Positions 26,652 through 35,234 of a stretch of DNA of 64,000 nucleotides are shown in pieces (within the stretch, counting starts at the first letter, position 1; each line of letters starts with the position of its first letter). The stretch spans positions 111,380 through 175,379 of the forward strand of contig NZ_QPCG01000010.1 in assembly GCF_003351025.1 (NCBI RefSeq), given 5' to 3'. Both the position numbers and the translations under genes were made by a program. Source of the stretch: Mucilaginibacter endophyticus. Lineage in GTDB: Bacteria > Bacteroidota > Bacteroidia > Sphingobacteriales > Sphingobacteriaceae. The notes under the pieces are model-generated. The model was given only the letters and a program-made list of their open reading frames with translations. It made no database searches and was not told the DNA's origin.

Positions 26652-27141
26652 CAGGTATGGCAGTCCGGATTATGCCAGGGAGGAATTGCGCGCCGAGATC
26701 GCCTCCCTCATGATGGGCAGCGAATTGAATATTGGCCATACCTTCGGTCAACATGCAGCTTATGTCGAGAGCTGGATAAAAGTACTGCAGGATGATCCTG
26801 CCGAATTATTCAGGGCCTCAGGAGATGCGCAGCGCATTGCGGACTTCTTGCTGGAATTTGAGAGAAAACGAGAAATTTCCGTGGAATCGGCCCGGAACGA
26901 AACGGGCCAGCTTGAACCTGGCGACAGAATTGCTTACAATAACACCATTTACGAAGTGTTGCCGGGGCCGGTAAATAAAACGCGATACGTGCGGGACGAT
27001 GAGACGGGCGCAAAGATCAAAATTCAGCCACAGGACGGTTTGTACCACTCCTTATTATCGGCTAAAAACAGTGCCGCCGGGCAGTCGATCAGCGAGGTAT
27101 CTGCTGAAACGTCAGCCGGGATTTATGAGGCGCGGTTATGA
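26593..27141 (+). pseudogene. ArdC-family protein, C-terminal fragment
   Basis: From about 26671 the frame matches the end of the full-length ArdC-like gene at 27754 (YAREELRAEIASLMMGSELN versus IREELRTNLASLFLSKELN; HAAYVESWIKVLQDDPAELF versus HVGYVESWSAILKDDPSELF). The N-terminal ssDNA-binding domain and the metallopeptidase-like helix are missing. The first residues of the frame (MIRLYLRSGHETRLNRDL) are unrelated. It is probably a truncated duplicate created at the junction with the LytSR region, and it overlaps the M23 gene by four bases. Confidence 0.75.
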
Positions 27142-27551
27142 ATAAATTGCTTTTAATATTCGCTTTTTGCCCGCCGTTGCGGCACCTGGAGCTGACCTCC
27201 GCATATGGTTGCCGTTTGCATCCCCTGACCGGTCGATATCGCTTTCATGCAGGTATTGACCTGCGTGCACATCAGGATACCGTGTTTGCCGTATTACCGG
27301 GCCGCATCACCTTTGCCGGTTATGATGCAGTTACCGGTGAGCATATCCGGCTGGCATCGGGCGACTTTAATTTCCTGTATGGTCATTTATCAGAGGTCTT
27401 CGTCCAGGTCGGAGATTCGGTGGCTGCATGCCGGCCGTTAGGGCTTACCGGATCATCCGGCCACGCAACCGGCGAGCATTTACATTTCAGCGTCAGGTAT
27501 CAGCAAAAACCAGTTAATCCTTTGACTTTTTTCCGGGATCTCGCCCGTTAA
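27138..27551 (+). CDS. M23-family peptidase
   Basis: A 137-residue zinc metallopeptidase of the lysostaphin/M23 fold that would cleave peptidoglycan cross-links. The metal ligands are visible: H37 and D41 (HAGIDL) and H116 in HLHFS, with H114 adjacent. The fold markers YGHLSEVFVQVGDSV and GLTGSSGHATGEH are intact. It is small, with a weakly hydrophobic N-terminus (MNKLLLIFAFCPP) and no clear signal peptide. In conjugative elements such enzymes help assemble the transfer channel; here it sits beside ArdC and DUF4099 genes. Confidence 0.88.
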   Translation: MNKLLLIFAFCPPLRHLELTSAYGCRLHPLTGRYRFHAGIDLRAHQDTVFAVLPGRITFAGYDAVTGEHIRLASGDFNFLYGHLSEVFVQVGDSVAACRPLGLTGSSGHATGEHLHFSVRYQQKPVNPLTFFRDLAR

Positions 27552-27679
27552 CCGACGGTTATTCCCTTCCGGTCATTGCCCGGATATGCTGTCCGGTTAC
27601 TGCTTCCATTTGGTAATAAATCCAATAGCATTTCCCGCGTAAACCAGCATTTAATGCCGACTCACTAATATCGCTCTTG

Positions 27680-27698
27680 CCGGCAATCATATTGCCGG
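27680..27698. other. 8-base perfect hairpin
   Basis: CCGGCAAT (27680-27687) pairs with ATTGCCGG (27691-27698) across CAT. It lies in the 202-base gap between the M23 peptidase and the ArdC-like gene. It has no T-tract, so it is an unclear element rather than a typical terminator. Confidence 0.5.
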
Positions 27699-27753
27699 TC
27701 ATGCCATCGGCGCCTCACTCAAAGAATAAAATTGTTCCATAATCAAAATAAAA

Positions 27754-29007
27754 ATGAGTACACCTTTTAAACCCCTGTCCGAACAGATCACAGGAAAAAT
27801 GATCGCGGACCTGAAAGCCGGAACTTCCATCTTTCAACAGCCAAACAACAGTCTAAACTCAGCGTTGCCGTTCAATATTGAAAGTGGCCGCCGTTATGCC
27901 GGGCCTTCAGCTCTGATTTTGCTCATGCAGAAGCGGGATGATCCGCGCTGGGGCACCTCCAACCAGGCTAACCGTAACCGTACCGCAGTGAATAAAGGAA
28001 CGACAGGTACGCTGATCCAGTTCATGTCTAGTTACGAATTCCAAAAAATGGTGGATAACGAAGGCAAGCCGGTTCTAAAAGAGAACGGGAAGCAGCGTAC
28101 CGAACGGGTCAGGTTAGATGAACCCAAACAAGTAGATGCCTGGCTATTCAACGGTGAACAAATGCGTAAGCTCGAAAAATGGGCAAAAGAACCGAATGTA
28201 CTTTCTCCCGCAGAACGAGCGCAGGCCATCCTGGACAACAGCAAGGTGGTGATCGAACAGGGCGGTGATGATATGTTCTATGACCGCCAGTTAGACGCGA
28301 TCGTCATTCCCGAAACGGAACAGTTTGACAGTCCGGAACAATATTATGCCGGGGCTCTGCATTTGTTGGCGCACCGCGTGATTTCACAGGAAGCATTCGA
28401 CCGTCCGCAGGTTGGCAACAACCCGGGCAACATGATCAGGGAGGAATTGCGCACGAATTTAGCTTCGCTGTTTTTAAGCAAGGAACTGAATTTGCCTTAT
28501 GACCTGAATGAACATGTCGGTTACGTTGAAAGCTGGTCAGCGATCCTGAAGGACGATCCTTCCGAATTGTTTAATGCTGCGTCGGACGCGCAGGAGATCG
28601 TTGATCATATCATGGGTTTCGAGCAGCAGATTGGGGAAAAACGCGAGACCGGCCAAAGTGTGGAGGACGGACAGGAGCATAAAGGCGGATTGATTGCCGG
28701 CTCCGGGGTCGATACGCCGAAGATCGATCCTACCAAACTCAACGAAGGTGAAATCATATCCCATAACGGTACCGAGTTTAAGGTGATCAAGGCACAGAAG
28801 AACAACGTTTACCAGATGCAGGACTTAGGCAGCGAACGCAAGTTTAAAATGAGCGCCAAAGATGAGCTGTTCGGCTTTTTGCTGGACGCCCGGAATAACT
28901 CCCAGGAGCTAACGGCCAGCCGTGGTGTTTCTGCCACGGAAACTGCTTATCAGGAGTCGGAGGGCGTTGATAAATTTGAGAATGAACAATACGAGATTGA
29001 ACGATAG
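27754..29007 (+). CDS. ArdC-like antirestriction/ssDNA-binding protein, metallopeptidase motif degenerate
   Basis: A 417-residue mobile-element protein. Residues about 1-95 form the ArdC N-terminal ssDNA-binding domain (FNIESGRRYAGPSALILLMQKRDDPRWGT). Residues about 175-290 resemble the zincin-like MPTase domain, but the usual HExxH reads HLLAH at 203-207. The catalytic Glu is replaced by Leu, while both His and the downstream EELR Glu (230-231) remain. Related proteins protect incoming DNA from restriction. It belongs to an element block with DUF4099 and Toprim-like genes. A truncated second copy lies upstream at 26593. Confidence 0.82.
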   Translation: MSTPFKPLSEQITGKMIADLKAGTSIFQQPNNSLNSALPFNIESGRRYAGPSALILLMQKRDDPRWGTSNQANRNRTAVNKGTTGTLIQFMSSYEFQKMVDNEGKPVLKENGKQRTERVRLDEPKQVDAWLFNGEQMRKLEKWAKEPNVLSPAERAQAILDNSKVVIEQGGDDMFYDRQLDAIVIPETEQFDSPEQYYAGALHLLAHRVISQEAFDRPQVGNNPGNMIREELRTNLASLFLSKELNLPYDLNEHVGYVESWSAILKDDPSELFNAASDAQEIVDHIMGFEQQIGEKRETGQSVEDGQEHKGGLIAGSGVDTPKIDPTKLNEGEIISHNGTEFKVIKAQKNNVYQMQDLGSERKFKMSAKDELFGFLLDARNNSQELTASRGVSATETAYQESEGVDKFENEQYEIER

Positions 29008-29010
29008 ATT

Positions 29011-29793
29011 ATGCTCAGACAACAATTTAAACAGGAAGAGCTCCCGATGGAGCAACTTCAGCAATTAGGGCTGGCCGATTGGAACGTCCTGCATATTGAC
29101 GATGACGACCTGGCGGCTTTGCTGGCGGGGCGGCGAACGGATATGCTTCGCCTCGAAAACCTGGAACAACAGGGTCTGCGCATTCCTGCATTGGACGCAA
29201 AGTTGTCGCTTCGCCGCAATGAGAACGGCGGCGTCGAGCTATTGGCGCACCCGATCTATAAATTTGCCGAAGCGCCGGAATACCTGACTGATACTGAAAT
29301 AGAGAGCCTGGAAAAAGGGGACACGCTCAACTTAGTTAAAACGATCACCGGCGATGACGGTAATAAGCGCGAGGTTTTGGTGGAATTTGATAAGGAAACA
29401 AACGAATTTGTCACCGTGGAAACCGGTAAGATAAATCCGCCGGAAGAAATTAATGGCATACCGCTAACCCCGCAGCAAAAGAAAGATTACCGCAAGGGCA
29501 GGGAGGTGGAAACTCAGGACGGTACAACAATCCAGTATTCCGCTAAAGACAAGCGGGCCATCCGTGCCGACCGCCTGGCGCTGATCGCTTCGGTACTGAG
29601 CGATGGCGGCGTTTCCTATCTGCTGTTTAAAGGCCTCAATGCCTTGTTTAATAAGGAGCAGCATCAGGAGCCAGGCAGGAACTTTCATAAGGCAGTTGAA
29701 AAGATGTCCCAATCGGAACTTAAGCAGGCGGTACGAGGTGTGATGCCGGAAAATGATGCGGAAGAGGATATTTCCGAAACGATCAGCCGCTGA
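29011..29793 (+). CDS. DUF4099/DUF3945-type element protein
   Basis: A 260-residue protein of a Bacteroidota conjugative-element family. The N-terminus (EELPMEQLQQLGLADWNVLHIDDDDLAALLAG) matches DUF4099. The repeated segments (LRLENLEQQGLRIPALDAKLSL; EINGIPLTPQQKKDYRKGREVE) match DUF3945-like regions. The biochemical role is unknown. It follows ArdC by three bases and its TGA overlaps the next ATG by one base, indicating a translationally coupled operon. Confidence 0.8.
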   Translation: MLRQQFKQEELPMEQLQQLGLADWNVLHIDDDDLAALLAGRRTDMLRLENLEQQGLRIPALDAKLSLRRNENGGVELLAHPIYKFAEAPEYLTDTEIESLEKGDTLNLVKTITGDDGNKREVLVEFDKETNEFVTVETGKINPPEEINGIPLTPQQKKDYRKGREVETQDGTTIQYSAKDKRAIRADRLALIASVLSDGGVSYLLFKGLNALFNKEQHQEPGRNFHKAVEKMSQSELKQAVRGVMPENDAEEDISETISR

Positions 29794-30419
29794 TGCACCC
29801 TTATCTGACCCGTTTAAGTATCAGGCCGGAAGTACAGCGTTTCTTCCGGCTGTTTTATAGTTCTGATGATGACGGTAACCTGGTCTTTTCATATGGTGAA
29901 GAAGCGGAACATTTTGGTTTTGCTTTTCACAGGATACCGGTGACTGATAGCTTTTGGCTTGCCGGTAATTTAGCTTATGCGCAAGTCCGATTGGTCATCT
30001 TATCCGGTTCAGCACTTGACGCCCTTTCCTGGCTGAACAAAAAGGCGGTGTGCTTTCCACTGACCGAAAATTTGTTGTTCTTGAGTTTAGGGGCGGGTAT
30101 GAGTGAGGCGCAGCTTTTATGGATCAGGTCCCATTTGGCGGGTAAGCAATTCCGGCTTTTGTTCGGGCGGGATCTGCTGGGGCGAATAGCTGACCTGAAG
30201 CTTGCTGCCGCCATCAATGACACACCCTTATCAGTTCATTTTAACGAAAGCGAGCAACTGGCAGTTCATTTTCGTAACCGTAATTATATCTTCAGCCAGG
30301 AACAATTCAGCCTGTCGGCTTTTGAACGGGCGGCGGGTGTCCGGTTTGGCGTGGCCACCGATAAACCCAAAGTCTATTTTACTTTTTTTGATGAGCTGAA
30401 GGCGGAAGCCGGTCTATGA
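29793..30419 (+). CDS. Toprim-like element protein
   Basis: A 208-residue protein, translationally coupled to the upstream gene. The segment VRLVILSGSALDALSWLNKK (about 66-86) followed by LLFLSLGAGMSEAQLLWIRSHL resembles a Toprim domain of element-encoded primase-like proteins. The usual catalytic Glu is replaced (SGSALDALS versus ESAIDALS) and the DxD region reads FGRDLLGR. Toprim activity is therefore likely lost or altered; the family assignment is from pattern only. Confidence 0.6.
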   Translation: MHPYLTRLSIRPEVQRFFRLFYSSDDDGNLVFSYGEEAEHFGFAFHRIPVTDSFWLAGNLAYAQVRLVILSGSALDALSWLNKKAVCFPLTENLLFLSLGAGMSEAQLLWIRSHLAGKQFRLLFGRDLLGRIADLKLAAAINDTPLSVHFNESEQLAVHFRNRNYIFSQEQFSLSAFERAAGVRFGVATDKPKVYFTFFDELKAEAGL

Positions 30420-30441
30420 TCTGACTTATTCTCAAATTTTT

Positions 30442-30942
30442 ATGGAATCACTTATTCTTGATGAGCAGCAGCTGATCACGATCCGCCCTGCGGCAGTTTT
30501 TGCCTTTATGCATCTCCTCACTTTTATCCTGGCCAGTCTGGGCTTTTTATTGCTGGCCTGGCGCTGTTGGCCGGAACTGGTCTGGATCAGTTTATCGTCC
30601 GCCGTATACGGCCTGTATCGCTTTTGCTTTCTCCGGAGCGTTTGTTACACCGTTTCCCCGGAAACCATCTGCATCAGGCGCGGTGTTTTTTTTAAACGCA
30701 CCGACCAGGTAGCATTATACCGTATGAAGGATTACGTTTTAACGCAACCGTTCTTGTTGCAGCTCTTCTATTTAATGAATGTCAAGCTGAAAAGTACTGA
30801 CCCGGAAAATCCTATTATCTGGCTGCGCGGTATACCGGCATCTGACCTCCTGGATACGCTGCGAGGGTATGTGCAGCAAGCCCGGCTGAACAATAAAGTT
30901 TACGACGTCGATAAACCTTTGCAGTTATTTCTTTCCAAATAA
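30442..30942 (+). CDS. PH-domain (bPH2/YdbS-like) membrane protein
   Basis: A 166-residue membrane protein. Two hydrophobic helices (FAFMHLLTFILASLGFLLLAW; LVWISLSSAVYGLYRF) are followed by a bacterial PH domain with VCYTVSPETICIRRGVFFKRTDQVALYRMKDY. It resembles YdbS-type proteins of unknown function. It is part of the element gene block. The start is the ATG at 30442. Confidence 0.75.
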   Translation: MESLILDEQQLITIRPAAVFAFMHLLTFILASLGFLLLAWRCWPELVWISLSSAVYGLYRFCFLRSVCYTVSPETICIRRGVFFKRTDQVALYRMKDYVLTQPFLLQLFYLMNVKLKSTDPENPIIWLRGIPASDLLDTLRGYVQQARLNNKVYDVDKPLQLFLSK

Positions 30943-31033
30943 CTACGAATTGATTATCTTTAGGTATAAAACATGAAGGCATTAATCAATTTGCCCGAGG
31001 TTGCTTAGTAAGAAATCTGATCATTTTACTGTA

Positions 31034-31261
31034 ATGAAAACGTTTGTTTATTTGGTATTCACCTGTTTTATTTCTACGGGCGCATTTATGGGCGCCTTGT
31101 ATTCTAAAACGCCCATGATGCTGTATGCCGTTGGCTTTGGTGTTTGGGCGCTGTTTCTGTGGGGGCTTTATCGCCGTATGAAAAAAAATGATGAGCGTCG
31201 CGACATGGAACGCCAGTTCCGCGACTATATGCGTCATCAGCTGCGTAAGTCAGCACGCTGA
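31034..31261 (+). CDS. Small membrane protein
   Basis: A 75-residue protein from the ATG at 31034. Two transmembrane helices (VYLVFTCFISTGAFMGALY; MLYAVGFGVWALFLWGLY) precede a charged tail (RRMKKNDERRDMERQFRDYMRHQLRK). No family named. It follows the PH-domain gene and fits small element-encoded membrane proteins. Confidence 0.6.
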   Translation: MKTFVYLVFTCFISTGAFMGALYSKTPMMLYAVGFGVWALFLWGLYRRMKKNDERRDMERQFRDYMRHQLRKSAR

Positions 31262-31682
31262 AAAGAAAATTAACTTACCCGCCGTTATCGCAGCGGGTAT
31301 TTTGTTTCTCCGATCTACGATATATGGACTGGCGTACCGAAAGCGCCGTATTCACCGTAGCGGAGGAAAGCTGGAATGATCCGCAGTCTGTTTGCTGAGA
31401 TCCAGCAAAAACTAAGAAGGAGTACTACGCATACTTGCCGGATGTTACCGGCAGGATGGGCTCCCTTGGGACATCATGCTCAAATCGGCATTACTTTTTC
31501 TACTACAGGGCATTAATATCAGATTGCTGGCGGAGGAATTTTCTCTGGCAAGGCATTGCCCGCTGGGTTTGTTTATGGTGTAATTGTATCGAAAGAAAAC
31601 CCTTCACCTAATTATTTAACCTTCCTTATTGTGTTTTATATATTAAACAATTTAATTAATTTTGTTTATTATATATGACATT
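31262..31682. other. Gap with gene debris and hipBA promoter
   Basis: No intact gene in 420 bases. Short coding-like pieces (for example the plus-strand motif DWRTESAVFTVAEESWNDPQ near 31330) suggest leftover element genes. The AT-rich end (31620-31682) with the inverted repeat TGTTT/AAACA near 31632 precedes hipB and probably includes its promoter and operator. Confidence 0.4.
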
Positions 31683-31991
31683 ATGAAGAATCAACTAGTA
31701 TTGCTGCCCAAAGCGCAGAAGGTTCTTAACGATTTGGGGGAAAATATCAAACTTGCGCGGCTGCGCAGAAAGTTGAGTACGACCCAGATTTCGCAACGCG
31801 CAGGAATTAGCCGCGCTACATTATGGCAGATTGAAAAGGGTACGCCAACGGTAGCTATGGGGGCATATTTCCAGGTATTATTCGTGATGGGGCTCGAAAA
31901 AGATTTTTTAAAATTGGGCGCTGATGATGAATTGGGCCGAAAGTTACAGGATGCGGGTTTATTGGTAAAAGAAAGAGCTCCGAAAAAATAG
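31683..31991 (+). CDS. hipB: HipB-type XRE antitoxin
   Basis: A 102-residue DNA-binding protein from the ATG at 31683 (an upstream in-frame TTG at 31662 is less likely). The helix-turn-helix is LSTTQISQRAGISRATLWQIEKGTPTVAM, as in HipB-like antitoxins. Three bases separate its stop from the hipA start. It is expected to bind HipA, neutralise it and repress its own promoter. Confidence 0.88.
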   Translation: MKNQLVLLPKAQKVLNDLGENIKLARLRRKLSTTQISQRAGISRATLWQIEKGTPTVAMGAYFQVLFVMGLEKDFLKLGADDELGRKLQDAGLLVKERAPKK

Positions 31992-31994
31992 ATT

Positions 31995-33248
31995 ATGGCC
32001 AGAAGGATTTTAGTATATGCAGATTGGGACGGTCTGCCGGAAATTGCGGAGTTTGGTACATTGACTGCCGATATTAGCAGGGGAAACGAGATATTTTCAT
32101 TTGAATATAGCCCATCCTGGTTACAATCCCCGCAGGCGCAATTGCTTGACCCGGATCTGCAATTATACGCCGGGCCGCAATACCTGAACGATGATAAGCC
32201 TAATTTCGGCATGTTCCTTGATTCCTCGCCCGACCGCTGGGGCAGAATGCTGATGAAAAGAAGGGAAGCCATTACTGCCAGGCAGGAGGAACGAAAACCG
32301 GTCTCCTTAAATGAGTCTGATTTTTTGTTGGGTGTTTTCGATGGAACACGCATGGGCGGTTTGCGGTTCAAAACTACCGCAGATGGTGAATTTCTCAGCC
32401 ATGTAGCCGAATTGGCTGCTCCTCCCTGGATTGCTTTACGCGACCTGGAATATGCCAGCTTAAGGCTGGAAACCGAGGATATGAGCGCTACAGAAGAATT
32501 GCGTTGGTTAAATATGCTGATTGCTCCCGGTTCATCACTAGGCGGGGCGAGGCCAAAAGCTAGTGTCACTGATCCTGAAGGTAATTTATGGATGGCTAAA
32601 TTTCCGAGTGCCAATGATGAATATGATATGGGTGCCTGGGAAATGGTAGTTCTTGAACTGGCATTAATTGCAGGAATCAAGGTTTCACCGGCACAGCTGC
32701 AGCAATTTTCCGGAAAGCACCGCACCTTTTTGACCAGCCGCTTTGACCGCGTAGGGGGAAATAGGAGAGTCCATTTCGCTTCGGCAATGACCTTGCTGGG
32801 GCAGCAGGATGGTGCAGATTTTCACAGCGGGTCCAGCTATCTCGATATGGTAGAATTTATCATTCGGAACGGATCAAATGTCAAAGAGAACCTAAAAGAA
32901 TTATGGAAACGAGTAGTGTTCAACATCCTGGTTAAAAACACGGATGACCATCTAAGAAATCACGGATTTTTATTGCGGGATAATGGCTGGGAACTATCTC
33001 CGGCGTATGATATGAACGCAAATCCACAAGGCAGAGGCCTAACGCTGAATATTTCCGAAAACGATAACTCGCTTGACCCTGAGCTGGCCTTGTCTGTCGC
33101 CGTACACTTTCGCTTAAAGCTTGAAGATGCAAAAGTGATGCTTGAACAGATCAAAAATGCCGTTGCTCAATGGCCAAAAATTGCCACGAAATATAAGTTA
33201 CCCAGAAGAGAACAGGAAAATATGGACTCCGCATTTTCTATCTCGTAA
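31995..33248 (+). CDS. hipA: HipA-family Ser/Thr kinase toxin
   Basis: A 417-residue kinase of the type II toxin-antitoxin HipA family. Visible signatures are the Gly-rich SSLGGARPK loop, LTSRFDR, the catalytic NTDDHLRNHGF motif, and the metal-binding SPAYDMN. Length and order match complete HipA proteins, so the toxin seems intact. HipA phosphorylates aminoacyl-tRNA synthetases and causes persistence-like growth arrest. The gene pairs with hipB, a common addiction module of mobile elements. A terminator follows at 33281. Confidence 0.92.
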   Translation: MARRILVYADWDGLPEIAEFGTLTADISRGNEIFSFEYSPSWLQSPQAQLLDPDLQLYAGPQYLNDDKPNFGMFLDSSPDRWGRMLMKRREAITARQEERKPVSLNESDFLLGVFDGTRMGGLRFKTTADGEFLSHVAELAAPPWIALRDLEYASLRLETEDMSATEELRWLNMLIAPGSSLGGARPKASVTDPEGNLWMAKFPSANDEYDMGAWEMVVLELALIAGIKVSPAQLQQFSGKHRTFLTSRFDRVGGNRRVHFASAMTLLGQQDGADFHSGSSYLDMVEFIIRNGSNVKENLKELWKRVVFNILVKNTDDHLRNHGFLLRDNGWELSPAYDMNANPQGRGLTLNISENDNSLDPELALSVAVHFRLKLEDAKVMLEQIKNAVAQWPKIATKYKLPRREQENMDSAFSIS

Positions 33249-33280
33249 AACACATCCGCATGATGATCAAGGTTTGATAA

Positions 33281-33316
33281 AAGTCCCGGCGGCAAGCGTT
33301 TAGGGACTTGTTTTTT
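33281..33316 (+). terminator. Intrinsic terminator after hipBA
   Basis: AAGTCCC (33281-33287) pairs with GGGACTT (33303-33309). A run of T residues follows at 33311-33316. It lies 33 bases after the hipA stop. Confidence 0.8.
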
Positions 33317-33340
33317 ATCAGCTATATTCCATTCTCTAGT

Positions 33341-33357
33341 TTAAGACGCCGTCTTAA
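33341..33357. promoter_or_regulatory. Palindrome upstream of recombinase operon
   Basis: TTAAGACG (33341-33348) and CGTCTTAA (33350-33357) form a perfect palindrome around a single C. It lies 29 bases upstream of the small gene at 33386. It could be an operator or a recombinase binding site; the 17-base length with a single-base spacer suits a dimeric repressor. Confidence 0.55.
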
Positions 33358-33385
33358 CAAGTACATCTTATCAAACTAAAGACAG

Positions 33386-33592
33386 GTGAATAAATTTCAG
33401 GACTTAGATATTTTACGTAAGACAGATCTTACCGTAGAAGAAATAAAGCGCCACCCTGCATTCGCCAAACTCCCCGAAAACCAAATTGCAGACTTTCTGA
33501 TCACTATAAAAACCCTCACCGAAATCGCCTTCAGATACACCGAAATTTCCCAAAAAAACCTTGGAAAAAAGCCTGAAAATGGCGAAATTTAA
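33386..33592 (+). CDS. Small protein upstream of serine recombinase
   Basis: A 68-residue frame starting with GTG at 33386. It is helical and charged (RKTDLTVEEIKRHPAFAKLPENQIADFLITIKTL) and ends 14 bases after the recombinase ATG, so the two genes overlap. No family is recognised. Position and overlap suggest a small partner, for example a directionality factor, but this is inference. Confidence 0.6.
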   Translation: MNKFQDLDILRKTDLTVEEIKRHPAFAKLPENQIADFLITIKTLTEIAFRYTEISQKNLGKKPENGEI

Positions 33593-35234
33593 ACTATACA
33601 AGCGTTTTAAGCGTTCACTTATGATTGAAATTTCCCCATTCGATACCTTTGCAAAAGGTTCAAAAAAATCCGATAAGATACGTGGTACAAACTGTGTGAT
33701 CTATACAAGAGTAAGCAGCCGGGAACAGGCTGATAATTTGAGTTTGGGTACTCAGCTAAAAGGTTGTAACCAATACGCCGAACGTTTAAAATATAAAGTG
33801 CTGGCCCAATTTGGCGGGACATATGAAAGTGCCGAAAACGACGAACGAAAAGAGTTCATCGCCATGCTGGCATTTGTTAAAAAATCCAAAGAAAAGGTCT
33901 CTTATATCTTGGTATACAGCTTAGAGCGTTTTTCAAGAAATGACAACTCAATTTGGTTAAGCGGTGAATTGAGGAAATTAGGCATAGAAATAGTTTCTGT
34001 CACACAACCAATTGACACTTCAAGTGCGTCAGGACAAATGCAACAGAAGATGCTATTCCTATTTGGCGAATTTGATAATCAACTTAGAAAGCAGAAATGT
34101 ACCGCAGGTATAAAAGAAATGCTGCTCCGTGGCGACTGGCCTACCGCCGCACCGCTTGGATTTGACATCGTACGTAGTAATGGAGTTCGAAAGATAGTCG
34201 TTAATCAGAAGGGGAAGCTCTTACGGCAGGCATTTGAGATGAAAGCACAATACAATCTTTCCAATGAAGCCATCCGTCAAAAGTTAATTGAAAAAGGTCT
34301 TAAATTAAACCATCAAAGAATTTCTGAAATCTTTAGGAATCCGTTCTATTGCGGGCTGATGGCCCATAATATGTTGGAGGGTCGCGTGGTCGATGGCAAC
34401 CAGGAAAAATTGGTATCAAAGGCTACATTCTTAAAAGTTAATGGAATCTTAGATCAAAATGCTCATGGGTACTCATTAAAGGAGGAAAATGATGCAATTC
34501 CTTTGAAACGCTTTACAAAATGTGCGGAATGTGGAAAGCCTTTGACAGGGTATTTAATGCGCAAAAAGAATATTCACTATTACAAATGTAAAACAGTTGG
34601 CTGTAAGACCAACAAGAATGCAAATTCATTAAACGAGACTTTTTATAAATTACTTAATAATTTCACCTTAAACTTAGACAATGACTTTTTAAAACTGATC
34701 CGCCAACAGGCGGTAGCGACCTTTAATCAACTTTTTGTAGGAGAAGAAGAAGCTTACGTTTCATTATCTAACCAGTACAAGGAATTAAAGAAAAAGATGG
34801 ATAGGCTAGAAGAACGTTACATTGAAGAGGAAATCGATAGTGAGTTATATAAAAAGTTTTCGGAAAAATATCTGACCGAAAAAGGTGAATTAGAGAGTAA
34901 ACTTTTGAAGGCCTCCAAAAAAAGTTCGAACCTTGGAAATTGTATTGATATTTCGGTTGAAATAGCCTCAATTATGGCTGAAAAGTGGGTTTTAAGCGAC
35001 TATATAGGTAAGCAACAAATCCAATCTTTGGTATTTCCGGAGGGTATAACTTTTAGTAAAAAAAGAGAAGAAGTTCGAACTCCCCGAATAAATTCTTTGT
35101 TTTTGTATCTTGCTTATTTTCACCAACTTATAAGCAATAAAAAAAGCGGCATACCAGAATTAAACCTGGATTTTGCCGCTTTCGCCTGTTTGGTAGCGGG
35201 GAGCAGGATCGAACTGCCGACCTTAGGGTTATGA
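33579..35234 (+). CDS. Large serine recombinase (integrase)
   Basis: A 551-residue DNA integrase from the ATG at 33579. The resolvase domain starts at about residue 37 (CVIYTRVSSREQADN, with the catalytic Ser) and has VYSLERFSRN. A Recombinase domain (EAIRQKLIEKGLKLNHQRI) and a zinc ribbon (CAECGKPLT, YKCKTVGCKTN) follow, then a coiled coil. The last 30 or so residues do not belong to the family. The frame runs over a hairpin terminator (35143-35182) and the antisense strand of tRNA-Met, producing SRIELPTLGL. So the natural stop was lost or lies inside the inserted element, and the current end is chimeric. Confidence 0.92.
   Translation: MAKFKLYKRFKRSLMIEISPFDTFAKGSKKSDKIRGTNCVIYTRVSSREQADNLSLGTQLKGCNQYAERLKYKVLAQFGGTYESAENDERKEFIAMLAFVKKSKEKVSYILVYSLERFSRNDNSIWLSGELRKLGIEIVSVTQPIDTSSASGQMQQKMLFLFGEFDNQLRKQKCTAGIKEMLLRGDWPTAAPLGFDIVRSNGVRKIVVNQKGKLLRQAFEMKAQYNLSNEAIRQKLIEKGLKLNHQRISEIFRNPFYCGLMAHNMLEGRVVDGNQEKLVSKATFLKVNGILDQNAHGYSLKEENDAIPLKRFTKCAECGKPLTGYLMRKKNIHYYKCKTVGCKTNKNANSLNETFYKLLNNFTLNLDNDFLKLIRQQAVATFNQLFVGEEEAYVSLSNQYKELKKKMDRLEERYIEEEIDSELYKKFSEKYLTEKGELESKLLKASKKSSNLGNCIDISVEIASIMAEKWVLSDYIGKQQIQSLVFPEGITFSKKREEVRTPRINSLFLYLAYFHQLISNKKSGIPELNLDFAAFACLVAGSRIELPTLGL
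35138..35182 (-). terminator. Intrinsic terminator of tRNA-Met
   Basis: On the minus strand AAAGCGGCA (35182-35174) pairs with TGCCGCTTT (35151-35143), followed by a T-run to about 35138. It lies 9 bases downstream of the tRNA 3' end. It is read through in the opposite direction by the recombinase frame. Confidence 0.85.

Noticed and set aside
31691..32725. 344-codon minus-strand open frame opposite hipBA
   Set aside because: It lies fully antisense to two well-supported genes (hipB and hipA), its protein is Ser/Pro-rich without family features, and it has no promoter or ribosome-binding context. It is a shadow frame.
35194..35234. SRIELPTLGL as a functional C-terminal motif of the recombinase
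   Set aside because: The bases belong to the tRNA-Met gene on the other strand; the peptide is a known-type artefact of antisense tRNA translation rather than a conserved recombinase motif.
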